Below the pieces are notes generated by a model. It was not told the origin of the DNA. It saw only the letters and a list, made by a program, of their open reading frames with translations, and did not search any database. From Dinoroseobacter shibae DFL 12 = DSM 16493 (GTDB lineage: Bacteria; Pseudomonadota; Alphaproteobacteria; Rhodobacterales; Rhodobacteraceae): DNA of 64,000 nt. Below are positions 1 through 8,869 of the stretch, in pieces. Where the stretch lies: contig NC_009952.1 in NCBI RefSeq assembly GCF_000018145.1, positions 3,534,001 through 3,598,000 of the forward strand, read 5' to 3'. Position 1 is the first letter of the stretch. Each line of letters begins with the position of its first letter. Made by a program: the position numbers and the translations under genes.

Positions 1-720
1 GGCGATCGCGCTGCCGGTCGTGTTGGTGTAGCTGAACTGTTGATCCCCGAAGGAAATGTTCAGAGTGGCGCTGTCCGCAAGATCGTTGGCCAGAACCAGG
101 TCGGTGGTGTTTGCCGTGTTGGTCAGTGAAGCGCCATTGCCCACGGTGTAGGTGCCAGCGTCATCGATGGTCCCGATCCGATCCAGCGCGCTTGCCGTTT
201 CAAGGGTACCGCTGGCCGAGGTCAGGTTCTGACCGGTGAAGGAGATCGAGTTTGCGGTCACCGTGCCGGAGGAGTCCCGGTCGAGCGACGACAGGATCGA
301 GCTCTGATCATAGCTGTTGACCAGGTTCTTGCCGTTGAACTGGGCGGCACTGATCACCGAGCCGATCTGCTCTTTCAGGGCGTCGATGTCTGTCTGGATC
401 TTGGCGCGATCGACGTTCTCTTCCTGGGACGCGACGATCTTGCCTTTGATCTCGGTCAGAAGGTCCGTCACCGTCTCGGACGCGTTCCGGGCAACGGCCA
501 CGGTGGACTCGCCCAGAGACAGGCTCTCGGAGATCGCCTTGAAACCCTTGACGTCGGCTTCCATGACCTTGGAGATCGACCAGATAGCGGCGTTGTCCTT
601 GGCGGTTGCCACGGATTTACCCGTCGAGATTTCATCCTGCGTCTTGCTCAGGTTCGAGTTGATCGACTTGAGCGTTTGCAGCGCAACCATGGCGCTGTTG
701 TTTGTCAAAATGCTGGACAT
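1..720 (-). CDS. fliC: Flagellin, 5' part (truncated by window edge)
   Basis: This is the filament subunit secreted by the flagellar export apparatus. The reading frame is open for 240 codons from the ATG at 720 to the window edge, so only the N-terminal part is visible. The protein begins MSSILTNNSAMVALQTLKSI and continues with a helical stretch rich in Asn, Ser and Lys (LSKTQDEISTGKSVATAKDN), which is the conserved D0/D1 region of flagellins. A ribosome binding site (AAGGA) lies about 5 bases before the ATG. The visible part then turns Thr/Ser/Asn-rich (surface D2/D3-like). The C-terminal D0 helix is outside the window. Other flagellar genes follow directly, which supports the call. Confidence 0.93.
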   Translation of the reverse strand, partial: MSSILTNNSAMVALQTLKSINSNLSKTQDEISTGKSVATAKDNAAIWSISKVMEADVKGFKAISESLSLGESTVAVARNASETVTDLLTEIKGKIVASQEENVDRAKIQTDIDALKEQIGSVISAAQFNGKNLVNSYDQSSILSSLDRDSSGTVTANSISFTGQNLTSASGTLETASALDRIGTIDDAGTYTVGNGASLTNTANTTDLVLANDLADSATLNISFGDQQFSYTNTTGSAIA

Positions 721-885
721 TTGCGTTCCTTAGATGGGCGGCGCATTTTGCGCCTAGTCTTCATTCAGAGCCTATTGGCCGATGGAAACGCCTTTCTGAC
801 GCTACGGGTCGTATCCCGTGTCACCGCGAGGTGCCTGCTGATCCTGTGACAGAACCCTCAAAGAGATGTTAAATTCCGCACGGGC

Positions 886-906
886 TGGAGAGGCCAAGTC
901 TCTCCA
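886..906. terminator. Hairpin between the flgN-like gene and flagellin
   Basis: A 7-bp perfect stem (TGGAGAG / CTCTCCA, loop of 7) lies just past the stop of the FlgN-like gene. The T-rich tract (914-922) is on the plus-strand side, so on the minus strand the stem has A's before it and no T-run after it. It may still mark the end of the flgJ-flgN transcript before the flagellin promoter, but it is not a textbook terminator. Confidence 0.35.
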
Positions 907-910
907 ATTT

Positions 911-1264
911 CTATATTTTTTTAATCAGTTTTGCCCGAGCTCCGCCAACGGTTCGAGCCATGCCGTATGGCGTGTAGGATTCGAACCCGCGCTGTGCCGT
1001 TCGCGCGCTCTGCAGGCGCGCACCCACGTCCTTGATGGCACGGACCGCGTTTGAAATGAGACGCTGATTGCGTTGCGCACTGTCTTTCGCGCGTTGCAAC
1101 GCCGCCGCTTCGACGTTGCCATGGTCAATCCTTTCGATGAGGGACGACAAGGCTTGAGCCGTGCTTTCCAGATCGGTCACCTTTCCGGAAAGCAGTAGAT
1201 CGTATTGCGCGTCAAGCAACTCTTGAACCTGACTCAAACCGTCACGTGCTCTCCACATCGACAT
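911..1264 (-). CDS. FlgN-like flagellar protein (putative export chaperone)
   Basis: A 117-residue, mostly helical, soluble protein with no signal peptide. Its last part (NQRLISNAVRAIKDVGARL followed by a GFESYTPYG stretch) resembles the C-terminal half of FlgN-type chaperones, which bind the hook-junction proteins FlgK and FlgL before export. The start codon lies inside the 3' end of the flgJ gene (23-base overlap), so the two are translationally coupled. The assignment rests on size, helical character and location between flgJ and flagellin. The sequence match is weak by eye, so the function is inferred. Confidence 0.6.
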   Translation of the reverse strand: MSMWRARDGLSQVQELLDAQYDLLLSGKVTDLESTAQALSSLIERIDHGNVEAAALQRAKDSAQRNQRLISNAVRAIKDVGARLQSARTAQRGFESYTPYGMARTVGGARAKLIKKI

Positions 1265-1544
1265 CTCCCTTCAAGGCGTTGAAAAGCGCTTCGGCCAAAC
1301 CGATGCCTCCATTTTCCACGAGGGCCTTGGCGTGTTCATCCCTCAAGAACGAAGCGAACTGATCTTCTCCGACACCGCCTCCCATGGTTTCCGGCGTCAC
1401 CCCGAAGCGCGCTTCCTTGAGCATGACCGAGAGGAAGGCCGCCTCCAGATCCTTTGCGGCCTGTTCCAAGGCAGAACTGCCACTCTGGGCGTCTTGGGCA
1501 CGGGCAGTCGAGAGGGCGGGAGAAAAATGTGCGATTCGTTCCAT
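1242..1544 (-). CDS. flgJ: Rod-binding protein, FlgJ N-terminal domain type
   Basis: A 100-residue protein matching the rod-capping domain of FlgJ (LEQAAKDLEAAFLSVMLKEA, then GGGVGEDQFASFLRDEHAKA, ending in a helix GIGLAEALFNAL). In enterobacteria FlgJ carries a second, peptidoglycan-hydrolase domain. Here that domain is absent, as is usual in alphaproteobacteria, where a separate muramidase is used. The protein helps the flagellar rod assemble in the periplasm. The gene is divergent from fliK with about 59 bases between the two starts, and its 3' end overlaps the FlgN-like gene. Confidence 0.82.
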   Translation of the reverse strand: MERIAHFSPALSTARAQDAQSGSSALEQAAKDLEAAFLSVMLKEARFGVTPETMGGGVGEDQFASFLRDEHAKALVENGGIGLAEALFNALKGDVDVEST

Positions 1545-1603
1545 ACCCTGTTTCTGGATGATGAGAGTAAAGAACTGGTAAGGTGTCTTGTTTAGGACAG
1601 ACC

Positions 1604-4003
1604 ATGAACAAACAAATGTCGGGTCTCATGATTCCTTTTTCTCTTTCTCAGCGGAGCACCACTCAGATGCCAGAAGCGGATCGGGTGATTGGCGCGAAGG
1701 GTGTCCGAGGTCCAGAAGAGGGGCCTACGCAAGATCGCCAGCCAAGCTTTCTGGAGACCATGCGAACCGGAGACCGGGCTGGTGCGAAAGAGGCGTGGTC
1801 GCCACCGACGTCGGCAACTCAACGCGGAGAAACGGAAGCTGTGGCACCGCAGAGAACACGGGAAACCGTCGGCGAGGGGCCAAGCAACATGTTGCGCGAC
1901 GCGCAATCAGTCGTTAGCGAGACTGACCTCGTGCAGTCGGATCAGCCATTACGTTTGAAGGGCGCGGAAATTCCAACCGTACAAAGCCCGTCCGAACCGC
2001 TGGGCCCGATCAAACAAGACGGCAGAGTTGCCGATACACAGGAGCGGTCGGATGGTCTATCACCTCTCATTCTCCAGAAGAATTTGGAAGTACCGATCAA
2101 GGTTGCGACTTCTCTCGAAGCGTCTCCCATGGCACCTGAACAGCCTTTCCGGACCGAGGCCGTCTTATCGGCCACAAGCTCACGCAACGCTTTGACAGCA
2201 CTCAACACTTCCGCACAGACGCCCGCGAGTATCAGTGCAGATCCGCAAGACACAGCGACACCACCGCCGCAACAGGCCAAGACTCAACAAGAGATTGGTC
2301 AGATAGCACCCAAAGCCGGGGACCAGTCCAGCACTTTTCGGATTATGGGAGAGACCTTTTTGGGGCCCTTCGTTCCGAAAAGGGGCGGCATGATCGCCAT
2401 GGACAGCCCGTCCACCTTTGGTCCCATCGCGACACAGGCACCAGCGCAGCAGTCAGTAAAGAGCGACGACACATCAAGAAGCGAAACTGTTGATGTAACA
2501 AGTACGGATAAAAAACAGATCGCTATGGGCGCTTCGACAGAAGGTGAGGGCACGAATACGCCTGTTCAGACTGAGTTTAAGGTCGGTGCGATTTCGTCGC
2601 CGAAGGCACCTGACACCCCATTGTCCCCGGGCGAGGCCAGCTCCGGCTCTGAGCGTTCATCACTGCCTCTTTCTGAACTCATCACAGGTCTTTCCCCAAC
2701 AGCCAAGAACGGTTCGAGCGAATCTGAGCGGCTAGTTCAGAACTCTGGAACCGTGATCGAACAGGGCAGTCCGAGCGAGAGGCCATCAGCAATAGCGAAC
2801 CCGGAAATCACTTCGGTGCCTGTGCAGGCATCCCTTCAATCGACCTCTCAAATCAGCCAGGCGGCGAGCCTTGTTCTCGACAACCCGCCGAAGATTGCCC
2901 AGATTTTGGATCCAAAACGGGATAGTGTCGACCTCTCGAGGACCACGCAGCCGGACACCGATGGGATTGCTCGAGCAGGGCCCGCCGCTGCGGCTGGTGC
3001 GATGCGCCCTGAAGCAACCGATCCGGCCGCAGACATGGGCCCGGATTTGAAGTTGCAAGTGCGCCATTGGTCGAGCGGGCCAACAGACCCCGACGTCGCG
3101 CCAAGAACGACGGCGACCGACGCGCGACCGCCAGGGAATTCGCCTTCCATGACACTTCCGGTGAATGTAGCGCCTCCCGCCGTAGCTGCGCTCCCCGCGC
3201 CCGCGATACCCGGAACGGGCGCAGGAGGTGTCCCGTCGTCGGAGCCAAAGACCACCCCGCAGACTTCCAACCTCAATATCGGCCCTGGCATTCAGGCTGC
3301 ACAGCCCCCTGCACCGCAACAGGTCGTGGAGCACGATCGAAAGTCTACCAGCAGTGAAGCACCCGAGCCGCCCAAACGCGCAAAGAACGGGAGCCATGCA
3401 GCCAAGTTGCCGGAAGCGCCAACATCGCAGGTTGCAATGGCGATCGCGCCACCCGCGGGGCAGACTTCTTCTGAGGCCCTATCCGGCGAACTGAGCTTGT
3501 TGGGTGAGACCGATGGCGAAAGCCGCTTCGACAGGGGCGAACGCGCAAGCGAGCGTGTGATCCCCGGACAGACCAATGCCCGAACGGCTGCGATCGCGGC
3601 ATCGATCGGAGCAAACCTTCAGGCCAACATGCCTAAGGTTACCGGTGAAACGACGGAGATCCTTCTCGATCCGGAAGAGCTTGGGCGCGTGAGAATGACC
3701 CTGAGTGGCGCCGAGAACGGTGGCATCGTCATGTTGCAGGTCGAGCGACCGGAAACGCTGGAATTGATGCGGCGGAACATCGAACAGATGCGCGCCGAGC
3801 TGGTCGAGGCTGGCTGGGAAAATGTTGAGTTCAGCTTCGGCCAGGAGAATAGTCCGGACCAGCACAAAGAAGCTGAAAGCGATCCTTCGGGTTGGACACC
3901 TCAGGAGGCAACAGTATCGGCTGCACCCGAACGGCTCTCGGCAATTGAGCAACGGACAGCGGCACTCAAAGCCGGCCTCAACGGGCTGGACATCAGGTTG
4001 TAG
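1604..4003 (+). CDS. fliK: Flagellar hook-length control protein
   Basis: A 799-residue protein. The first 670 or so residues are low-complexity (rich in Ser, Thr, Pro, Gln, Glu), as expected of the molecular ruler part of FliK. About residues 680-765 form the conserved Flg_hook domain (EILLDPEELGRVRMTL, then VMLQVERPETLELMRRN and a GWENVEFSF stretch), which switches the export gate from hook to filament substrates. I chose the ATG at 1604 (MNKQMSGLM) because AGGA precedes it with 6 bases of spacing; a GTG at 1583 is in frame but lacks a good site. flgD follows 8 bases after the stop, so the two form an operon. Confidence 0.88.
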   Translation: MNKQMSGLMIPFSLSQRSTTQMPEADRVIGAKGVRGPEEGPTQDRQPSFLETMRTGDRAGAKEAWSPPTSATQRGETEAVAPQRTRETVGEGPSNMLRDAQSVVSETDLVQSDQPLRLKGAEIPTVQSPSEPLGPIKQDGRVADTQERSDGLSPLILQKNLEVPIKVATSLEASPMAPEQPFRTEAVLSATSSRNALTALNTSAQTPASISADPQDTATPPPQQAKTQQEIGQIAPKAGDQSSTFRIMGETFLGPFVPKRGGMIAMDSPSTFGPIATQAPAQQSVKSDDTSRSETVDVTSTDKKQIAMGASTEGEGTNTPVQTEFKVGAISSPKAPDTPLSPGEASSGSERSSLPLSELITGLSPTAKNGSSESERLVQNSGTVIEQGSPSERPSAIANPEITSVPVQASLQSTSQISQAASLVLDNPPKIAQILDPKRDSVDLSRTTQPDTDGIARAGPAAAAGAMRPEATDPAADMGPDLKLQVRHWSSGPTDPDVAPRTTATDARPPGNSPSMTLPVNVAPPAVAALPAPAIPGTGAGGVPSSEPKTTPQTSNLNIGPGIQAAQPPAPQQVVEHDRKSTSSEAPEPPKRAKNGSHAAKLPEAPTSQVAMAIAPPAGQTSSEALSGELSLLGETDGESRFDRGERASERVIPGQTNARTAAIAASIGANLQANMPKVTGETTEILLDPEELGRVRMTLSGAENGGIVMLQVERPETLELMRRNIEQMRAELVEAGWENVEFSFGQENSPDQHKEAESDPSGWTPQEATVSAAPERLSAIEQRTAALKAGLNGLDIRL

Positions 4004-4011
4004 GAGAGAAC

Positions 4012-4674
4012 ATGGATCCCGTTACCACAACACGCACGGCAACTCCGCAGCCCAGCGGTTCCGCACAGACCGCGACAGCGATCGCCTCGGATTTCGAGAC
4101 GTTTCTGCGCATGCTGACCACACAACTCGAAAACCAGGACCCCTTGGAGCCAGTCGCAAGCCAGGATCTCGCCGTGCAGTTGGCCACTTTCTCGGGCGTC
4201 GAACAGCAAACACAGACGAATTCCCTTCTGGAGGATCTCGGGTCGCAAATGGGTTTGATGAGTCTGTCTCAGCTGGCGAGTTGGGTGGGAATGGATGCGC
4301 TGGCCGAAGGCAATGTGCACTTCGACGGCTCCCCGGTGGAGATCAAACCGAACATCCCGGCCTTGGCCGAGAAAGCGGAGCTGGTCGTCTACCGCCGAGA
4401 TGGCACCGAGGTACAGCGCAACACGCTTGAACCCGGCACCGAGACAGTTCTCTGGGCAGGTGTTGGCGCCAATGGCAATCCCTTGCCAAGTGGCGTTTAC
4501 AATCTGCAGGTCGAGGCATTTGCCAACAACGAATCTCTCCCCACCAAGCCCGTTCAAGCCTATCGCGAAGTGGTGGAGGTGAAGGCCGTGAACGGGAAGA
4601 CCACGCTCGTGACTGCAGGCGGGATCGATGTTGCCGCGAATGCGGTCGTCAGCCTGCGACAGCCGCAATCCTGA
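4012..4674 (+). CDS. flgD: Flagellar hook-capping protein FlgD
   Basis: A 220-residue protein with the diagnostic N-terminal FlgD stretch (FLRMLTTQLENQDPLEPV, then FSGVEQQTQTNSLLEDL) followed by a beta-rich C-terminal half (the FlgD Ig-like and tudor-like region, with GVGANGNPLPSGVYNLQVEA). FlgD forms the cap that guides polymerisation of the hook protein FlgE and is then discarded. AGGAG precedes the ATG. The gene is second in the fliK-flgD operon, and a perfect inverted repeat begins 8 bases after its stop. Confidence 0.93.
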   Translation: MDPVTTTRTATPQPSGSAQTATAIASDFETFLRMLTTQLENQDPLEPVASQDLAVQLATFSGVEQQTQTNSLLEDLGSQMGLMSLSQLASWVGMDALAEGNVHFDGSPVEIKPNIPALAEKAELVVYRRDGTEVQRNTLEPGTETVLWAGVGANGNPLPSGVYNLQVEAFANNESLPTKPVQAYREVVEVKAVNGKTTLVTAGGIDVAANAVVSLRQPQS

Positions 4675-4681
4675 AACTCTG

Positions 4682-4724
4682 GCGATACCATGGGACGCCG
4701 CGTATAGCAGGCCCATGGTATCGC
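4682..4724. repeat. Perfect 13-bp inverted repeat over a start codon
   Basis: The arms GCGATACCATGGG (4682-4694) and CCCATGGTATCGC (4712-4724) are perfectly complementary, with a 17-base loop. The right arm contains the ATG (4715) of the following kinase gene. No run of T's follows, so it is not a standard intrinsic terminator. It could end fliK-flgD transcription inefficiently, hide the start codon in mRNA, or bind a protein as DNA. Confidence 0.75.
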
Positions 4725-5614
4725 AGTTTAACCGAAATCCAGACTTGTCACCGAAGGAAGCCAAGTTCCTTCGGGAATTTCTCAGCCGACAGGGGCTGCC
4801 GGGTCTGGAAGCTTTGCACGCCTTGCACGGGGGCCGAACCAGCCGGGTCTGGAAAGTAGTATCTGCTGCCAGGACCCCTCTGATCGCAAAGCTGTCGCGC
4901 CAGATCGACAGCACGGAAATGTTTCCCAACGCCCCGGATCAGGAATGGCGCGCTCTGATCAAGCTGTGCGCCAATGGTGTTGCGCCCGCACCCGTTGCTT
5001 TTGCAAGTAACGGTGCAGTGGGTTCTGTCCTTCTGTTGCATGCCGCCGACCGGGATGCCGCTCCGGATGCAAGCAATCTCGCAAGGCTGCTTCTGCGGAT
5101 CCACCGGATAGAGCCATGGGACGATCTTCCCAGGCTCCCGATGACACCCGATGCCATCTTGCAAGATGGGAACGCCATGCTCAGACAGGCGGGGGCAACG
5201 GCATGGCTGTCAGGGATGCGCCCCAAACCTCCCCTGTTGCCAATAACGCTTGATGCAAGGTTAATTCACAGAGACCTTGTACCTGCCAATACGGCCGTCG
5301 TGGATGGTCGACATGTCGCCATTGACTGGCAATGCCCTTCGATTGGCGACCCGGCCGAAGACCTGGCCCATGCCAGTTCTCCGGCCATGCAGTCGTTGGC
5401 GAAGGGGGTACCGCGCATTGCCGCCCGGGACCTTGTCGCCGCTTACCCCGACCGCGATGTCCGTGCCCGCTTCCGACAAATGGAGCCCCTCTATCGGTGG
5501 CGGATGGCCTGCTATTGCCACCTGCAGGCAAGCCGCGGGGCGGCGGCCTACGAACAAGCTGTAACACTGGAGTGTGAGGCCTTAGAGCAGGCTTGCCGCC
5601 AAGCCCACCGCTGA
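4715..5614 (+). CDS. APH-family phosphotransferase (small-molecule kinase)
   Basis: A 299-residue protein of the aminoglycoside/choline kinase fold. The catalytic loop LIHRDLVPANTAV carries the Brenner motif (H-x-D-x4-N), and AIDWQCPSIGDPAEDLA holds the metal-binding Asp region. The N-terminal lobe has a nucleotide-binding-like segment (GGRTSRVWKV, then a conserved Lys in LIAKLS). Substrates in this superfamily include thiamine, choline, homoserine and aminoglycosides; the sequence does not show which applies here. The ATG at 4715 is the first likely start, although no strong ribosome binding site is seen and the site lies in an inverted-repeat arm. The 3' end overlaps the convergent ubiB gene by 33 bases. 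Confidence 0.75.
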   Translation: MVSQFNRNPDLSPKEAKFLREFLSRQGLPGLEALHALHGGRTSRVWKVVSAARTPLIAKLSRQIDSTEMFPNAPDQEWRALIKLCANGVAPAPVAFASNGAVGSVLLLHAADRDAAPDASNLARLLLRIHRIEPWDDLPRLPMTPDAILQDGNAMLRQAGATAWLSGMRPKPPLLPITLDARLIHRDLVPANTAVVDGRHVAIDWQCPSIGDPAEDLAHASSPAMQSLAKGVPRIAARDLVAAYPDRDVRARFRQMEPLYRWRMACYCHLQASRGAAAYEQAVTLECEALEQACRQAHR

Positions 5615-7111
5615 GGCTGTCGCAGCGCCAAGCGCGAACCACGCCCAGCCCGGGAACCGGGCCACCTTGGGCGGCGGGGTGCCGAGTGCAGTTTGACGGA
5701 TAAGTGCATCTTCGGCCAGTTGCGGCAACTTGGGTCCGAATTTGGCAAGCACACGCACGGTGGCATTGAGATCCCGCAACAGCGCCTTTGGCCCCACGTT
5801 TTGCGCGATGTAGTCCCCGACGATCGGCTGAGCCACTTCCCAGATGTTGATATGCGGGTTCAGGGACCGTGCGACCCCTTCGACCACCACCATGGTCCGC
5901 TGCAGCAGGATCAGCTCGGTCCGGGTTTCCATTCCGAACCGTTCCGTCACTTCGAACAGATAGGCAAGGAGCCGGGCCATGGAGATGCGCGAGGCATCCA
6001 TGCCAAAAATCGGTTCCCCAACTGAGCGCAGGGCCTGCGCAAAGAGATCGATATCCCGATCCGCAGGCACGTAGCCTGCCTCGAAATGTACTTCTGCCAC
6101 GCGGCGGTAATCCTTGCGGATGAACCCCATAAGGATCTCGGCATAGACCCGACGGGTATACTCGTCGATCCGCCCCATGATCCCGAAATCCAGCGCAATG
6201 ATCTCGCCAGCAGCGTTCACCTTCAGGTTGCCCTGGTGCATGTCCGCATGGAAATAGCCATCGCGCAGCGCCTGGTTGAGAAAGAGCTGCAAAACCCGGG
6301 TGCCAAGCAGATTTGTGTCGAAGCCCGCGGCCTTGATCGCAGCGACATCATGCATGGGCAGCCCTTCGGCCCAGGACAGGGTCATCACGCGGCGGGCCGA
6401 AAGGTCCCAATGCACCGAAGGCACCCCAAAGCCTTCGTCCTTGGCCGTGCTGTCGGCGAACTCATTGGCCGCGGAGGCTTCGAGCCGCAAATCGAGCTCT
6501 CCCATGACCACGCCCTCGAAATGCTCAATGACATCGATCGGCCGCAGACGGCGCGCCCCGGGAGCAAACAGCGACACGGTTTGCGCGATCAGGTAAAAGG
6601 CGTCGATATCCTTGCGAAAGGCACGCTCGATGCCGGGACGGAGAACCTTGACCGCCACGGCCTCACCCGTGTCGGCCAGAACGGCCTTGTGAACCTGCGC
6701 GATGGAGGCGGCGGCGACGGGTTCGCTGAATTCGGAAAACAACTCTTCAACGGGGCGTTCTAGCTCCTTCGCGACCTCGCGCTTGGCTTCTTCGACCGAG
6801 AAGGGCGGCAGCTTGTCTTGAAGGACCTTCAACTGGTCGGCCAGCTCCGAGCCGACCACATCCGGCCGCGTCGACAGAATCTGCCCGAACTTGATATACG
6901 CCGGGCCGAGCGCCGTCAGGGCGCGGGTAACGGGCGGCACGGATTCGTCGCCCTTGAGCCCAAGCCACTGGAACGGCCAACCCAGAACCCGCGCCGCAAG
7001 GCGCAATGTCGGCGGGGCATCCATCGCCTCCAGCGCAACGCGCATGGCACCCGTGCGTTCGAACGTGGCGCCGGTCCGGATGAGGCGCCAGATATTGTGG
7101 GGTCCTCGCAT
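5582..7111 (-). CDS. ubiB: UbiB/ABC1-family protein, ubiquinone biosynthesis
   Basis: A 509-residue atypical kinase/ATPase that supports coenzyme Q biosynthesis at the membrane. It has the family's KxGQ motif (YIKFGQILSTR, about residues 72-82), the alanine-rich A-loop (AAASIAQVHKA), the catalytic FHADMHQGN stretch and the DFG-like LDFGIMGR. The C-terminus ends in a hydrophobic helix (FALGAATASAVGLAASLL), as in bacterial UbiB, which is membrane-anchored there. The gene follows ubiE by 2 bases and is certainly co-transcribed with it. Its 3' end overlaps the APH-type kinase gene on the other strand. Confidence 0.94.
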   Translation of the reverse strand: MRGPHNIWRLIRTGATFERTGAMRVALEAMDAPPTLRLAARVLGWPFQWLGLKGDESVPPVTRALTALGPAYIKFGQILSTRPDVVGSELADQLKVLQDKLPPFSVEEAKREVAKELERPVEELFSEFSEPVAAASIAQVHKAVLADTGEAVAVKVLRPGIERAFRKDIDAFYLIAQTVSLFAPGARRLRPIDVIEHFEGVVMGELDLRLEASAANEFADSTAKDEGFGVPSVHWDLSARRVMTLSWAEGLPMHDVAAIKAAGFDTNLLGTRVLQLFLNQALRDGYFHADMHQGNLKVNAAGEIIALDFGIMGRIDEYTRRVYAEILMGFIRKDYRRVAEVHFEAGYVPADRDIDLFAQALRSVGEPIFGMDASRISMARLLAYLFEVTERFGMETRTELILLQRTMVVVEGVARSLNPHINIWEVAQPIVGDYIAQNVGPKALLRDLNATVRVLAKFGPKLPQLAEDALIRQTALGTPPPKVARFPGWAWFALGAATASAVGLAASLL

Positions 7112-7113
7112 TT

Positions 7114-7866
7114 CTAGAGCTTCCAGCCGGAATGGAGCGCAGCCACCCCGAAGGTCAGATTGCGATACTTGACCTGATCGAATCCGGCGGTGCGGATCAT
7201 GGACGCGAAGCTCTCCTGGTCGGGGAACCGGCGGATCGATTCCACGAGGTACTGGTAGCTGTCGCGATCATTGGTGACGACCTTGCCCATGGGCGGGATC
7301 ACGTTGAAGGAATAGAGATCGTAGGCCTTCTGCAACCCGGGGTTGGGCAACTGGCTGAATTCGAGGACCATCAGGCGCCCACCGGGGCGGAGCACGCGGT
7401 AGGCTTCGGCCAGGGCATCCGGGATGCGGGTCACGTTCCGGATACCGAAACTGATCGTGTAGACATCAAAGCTGTTATCCGCGAAAGGCAAGGCCATGGC
7501 ATCGCCGACCAGCCAATTCAGCCGGGCGTCCAGCGCTTCGGCCTCCGCCCGCTGGCGTCCGGCAATCAACATGCTCTCGGTCAGGTCGAGCACCACCGCC
7601 TCGGCCTCGGGTGCGCGCTTCAGGAAGCGAAACGCGATGTCCCCGGTCCCGCCCGCCACGTCGAGCAGCCGCTGAGCGGCCCGCGGGGCGAGCCAGTCCA
7701 TCATCGCATCCTTCCAGACCCGGTGCAGCCCTCCGGACATCAGGTCGTTCATGATGTCGTATTTCGAAGCCACATTGGTGAAAACGCCTTGGACCAAGCC
7801 GGCCTTGTCGTCTTCGCGCACGGTCTGGTAGCCGAAATGCGTGGTTTTGTCGGTACTTTCGGTCAT
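7114..7866 (-). CDS. ubiE: Ubiquinone/menaquinone C-methyltransferase UbiE
   Basis: A 250-residue SAM-dependent methyltransferase that carries out the C-methylation step in quinone biosynthesis. It shows the SAM-binding motif [16 protein letters not shown], the UbiE signature [17 protein letters not shown] near residues 36-52, and the second signature with [20 protein letters not shown] and [16 protein letters not shown]. Length and motifs are those of full-length UbiE. It heads the ubiE-ubiB operon and is divergent from mutM with 84 bases between the starts, an arrangement common in alphaproteobacteria. Confidence 0.96.
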   Translation of the reverse strand: MTESTDKTTHFGYQTVREDDKAGLVQGVFTNVASKYDIMNDLMSGGLHRVWKDAMMDWLAPRAAQRLLDVAGGTGDIAFRFLKRAPEAEAVVLDLTESMLIAGRQRAEAEALDARLNWLVGDAMALPFADNSFDVYTISFGIRNVTRIPDALAEAYRVLRPGGRLMVLEFSQLPNPGLQKAYDLYSFNVIPPMGKVVTNDRDSYQYLVESIRRFPDQESFASMIRTAGFDQVKYRNLTFGVAALHSGWKL

Positions 7867-7950
7867 TCGCTCTTGTCGCCTCGATCTATGCCACCTTTCT
7901 TATAGGCCTCACTTTCGCGGTTACAACGCGACGCAAACGCAGGACAGCAG

Positions 7951-8805
7951 ATGCCCGAACTTCCAGAGGTCGAAACCGTGCGCCGCGGGCTGGAACCCGT
8001 GATGACCGGGCAGCGGATCATCGAAGCCGATATTCGCCGCCCGGACTTGCGTTGGCCTCTCCCCGCGAACATGCAGACACGTCTCGAAGGCAAGCGGATT
8101 CTGCGGCTGGCGCGACGATCGAAGTATATTCTGGCCGAGCTCGACAGTGGCGAGACCCTCATCATCCATCTTGGCATGTCGGGGCGGATCCTGATCCATG
8201 GCGGGCAGGCTCCGGGAGCATTTCATCACGCTTTGCCCTCGCTGGAAAAACACGATCACGTAGTGCTGGATTTCGACACGGGCGCACGGGTGGTCTTCAA
8301 CGACGCGCGCCGCTTCGGAGCCATGGACTTGTGCGAAACCACCGAGATCGACCAACACCCGATGCTGGCAACACTTGGCCCCGAGCCCTTGGGAAACGCG
8401 TTCCACGAAGCCTACCTGACCACGCGACTGAAGGGTCGGATGACACCGATCAAGTCCGCGCTTCTCGACCAGAAGGTCGTCGCAGGCCTCGGCAACATCT
8501 ATGTGTGCGAAGCGTTGTTCCAAGCCGGTATCTCGCCCCTGAGAAAGGCGGGACGGGTTTCGGAAACCCGCATCGCATCTCTCGTGCCGATCATCCGCAC
8601 GGTTCTGGGCGACGCGATCGAGGCAGGGGGATCCTCTTTACGCGATTACCGGCAAACGGACGGTGATCTGGGCTATTTTCAGCACCGGTTCCGGGTTTAC
8701 GACCGTGAAAACGCCCCCTGCGTCACGGCGGGTTGCCCAGATGTTGTGCGCCGCGTGGTGCAGTCTGGCAGATCGTCGTTCTACTGTCCGAGCTGCCAAA
8801 GATAG
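7951..8805 (+). CDS. mutM: Formamidopyrimidine-DNA glycosylase
   Basis: A 284-residue base-excision repair enzyme that removes 8-oxoguanine and formamidopyrimidines and nicks the abasic site. The N-terminus [14 protein letters not shown] supplies the catalytic Pro2 and Glu3. The C-terminus has the four-cysteine zinc finger ([10 protein letters not shown], then [12 protein letters not shown]). A helix-two-turn-helix region containing [20 protein letters not shown] is also present. AGGA lies 7 bases before the ATG. Divergent from ubiE. Confidence 0.96.
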   Translation: MPELPEVETVRRGLEPVMTGQRIIEADIRRPDLRWPLPANMQTRLEGKRILRLARRSKYILAELDSGETLIIHLGMSGRILIHGGQAPGAFHHALPSLEKHDHVVLDFDTGARVVFNDARRFGAMDLCETTEIDQHPMLATLGPEPLGNAFHEAYLTTRLKGRMTPIKSALLDQKVVAGLGNIYVCEALFQAGISPLRKAGRVSETRIASLVPIIRTVLGDAIEAGGSSLRDYRQTDGDLGYFQHRFRVYDRENAPCVTAGCPDVVRRVVQSGRSSFYCPSCQR

Positions 8806-8869
8806 CCTTGCGCCCCGCGCTGCAGTTGGTAACCCTGCCCGAGTTTGGGGAACAACCGGGAGCGCCTTT

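Noticed and set aside
721-880. Sigma-28-like flagellin promoter upstream of the flagellin gene
   Set aside because: A loose AGAAAG...GGCCAATA pair exists on the minus strand, but it matches the consensus poorly. Not reported as a feature.
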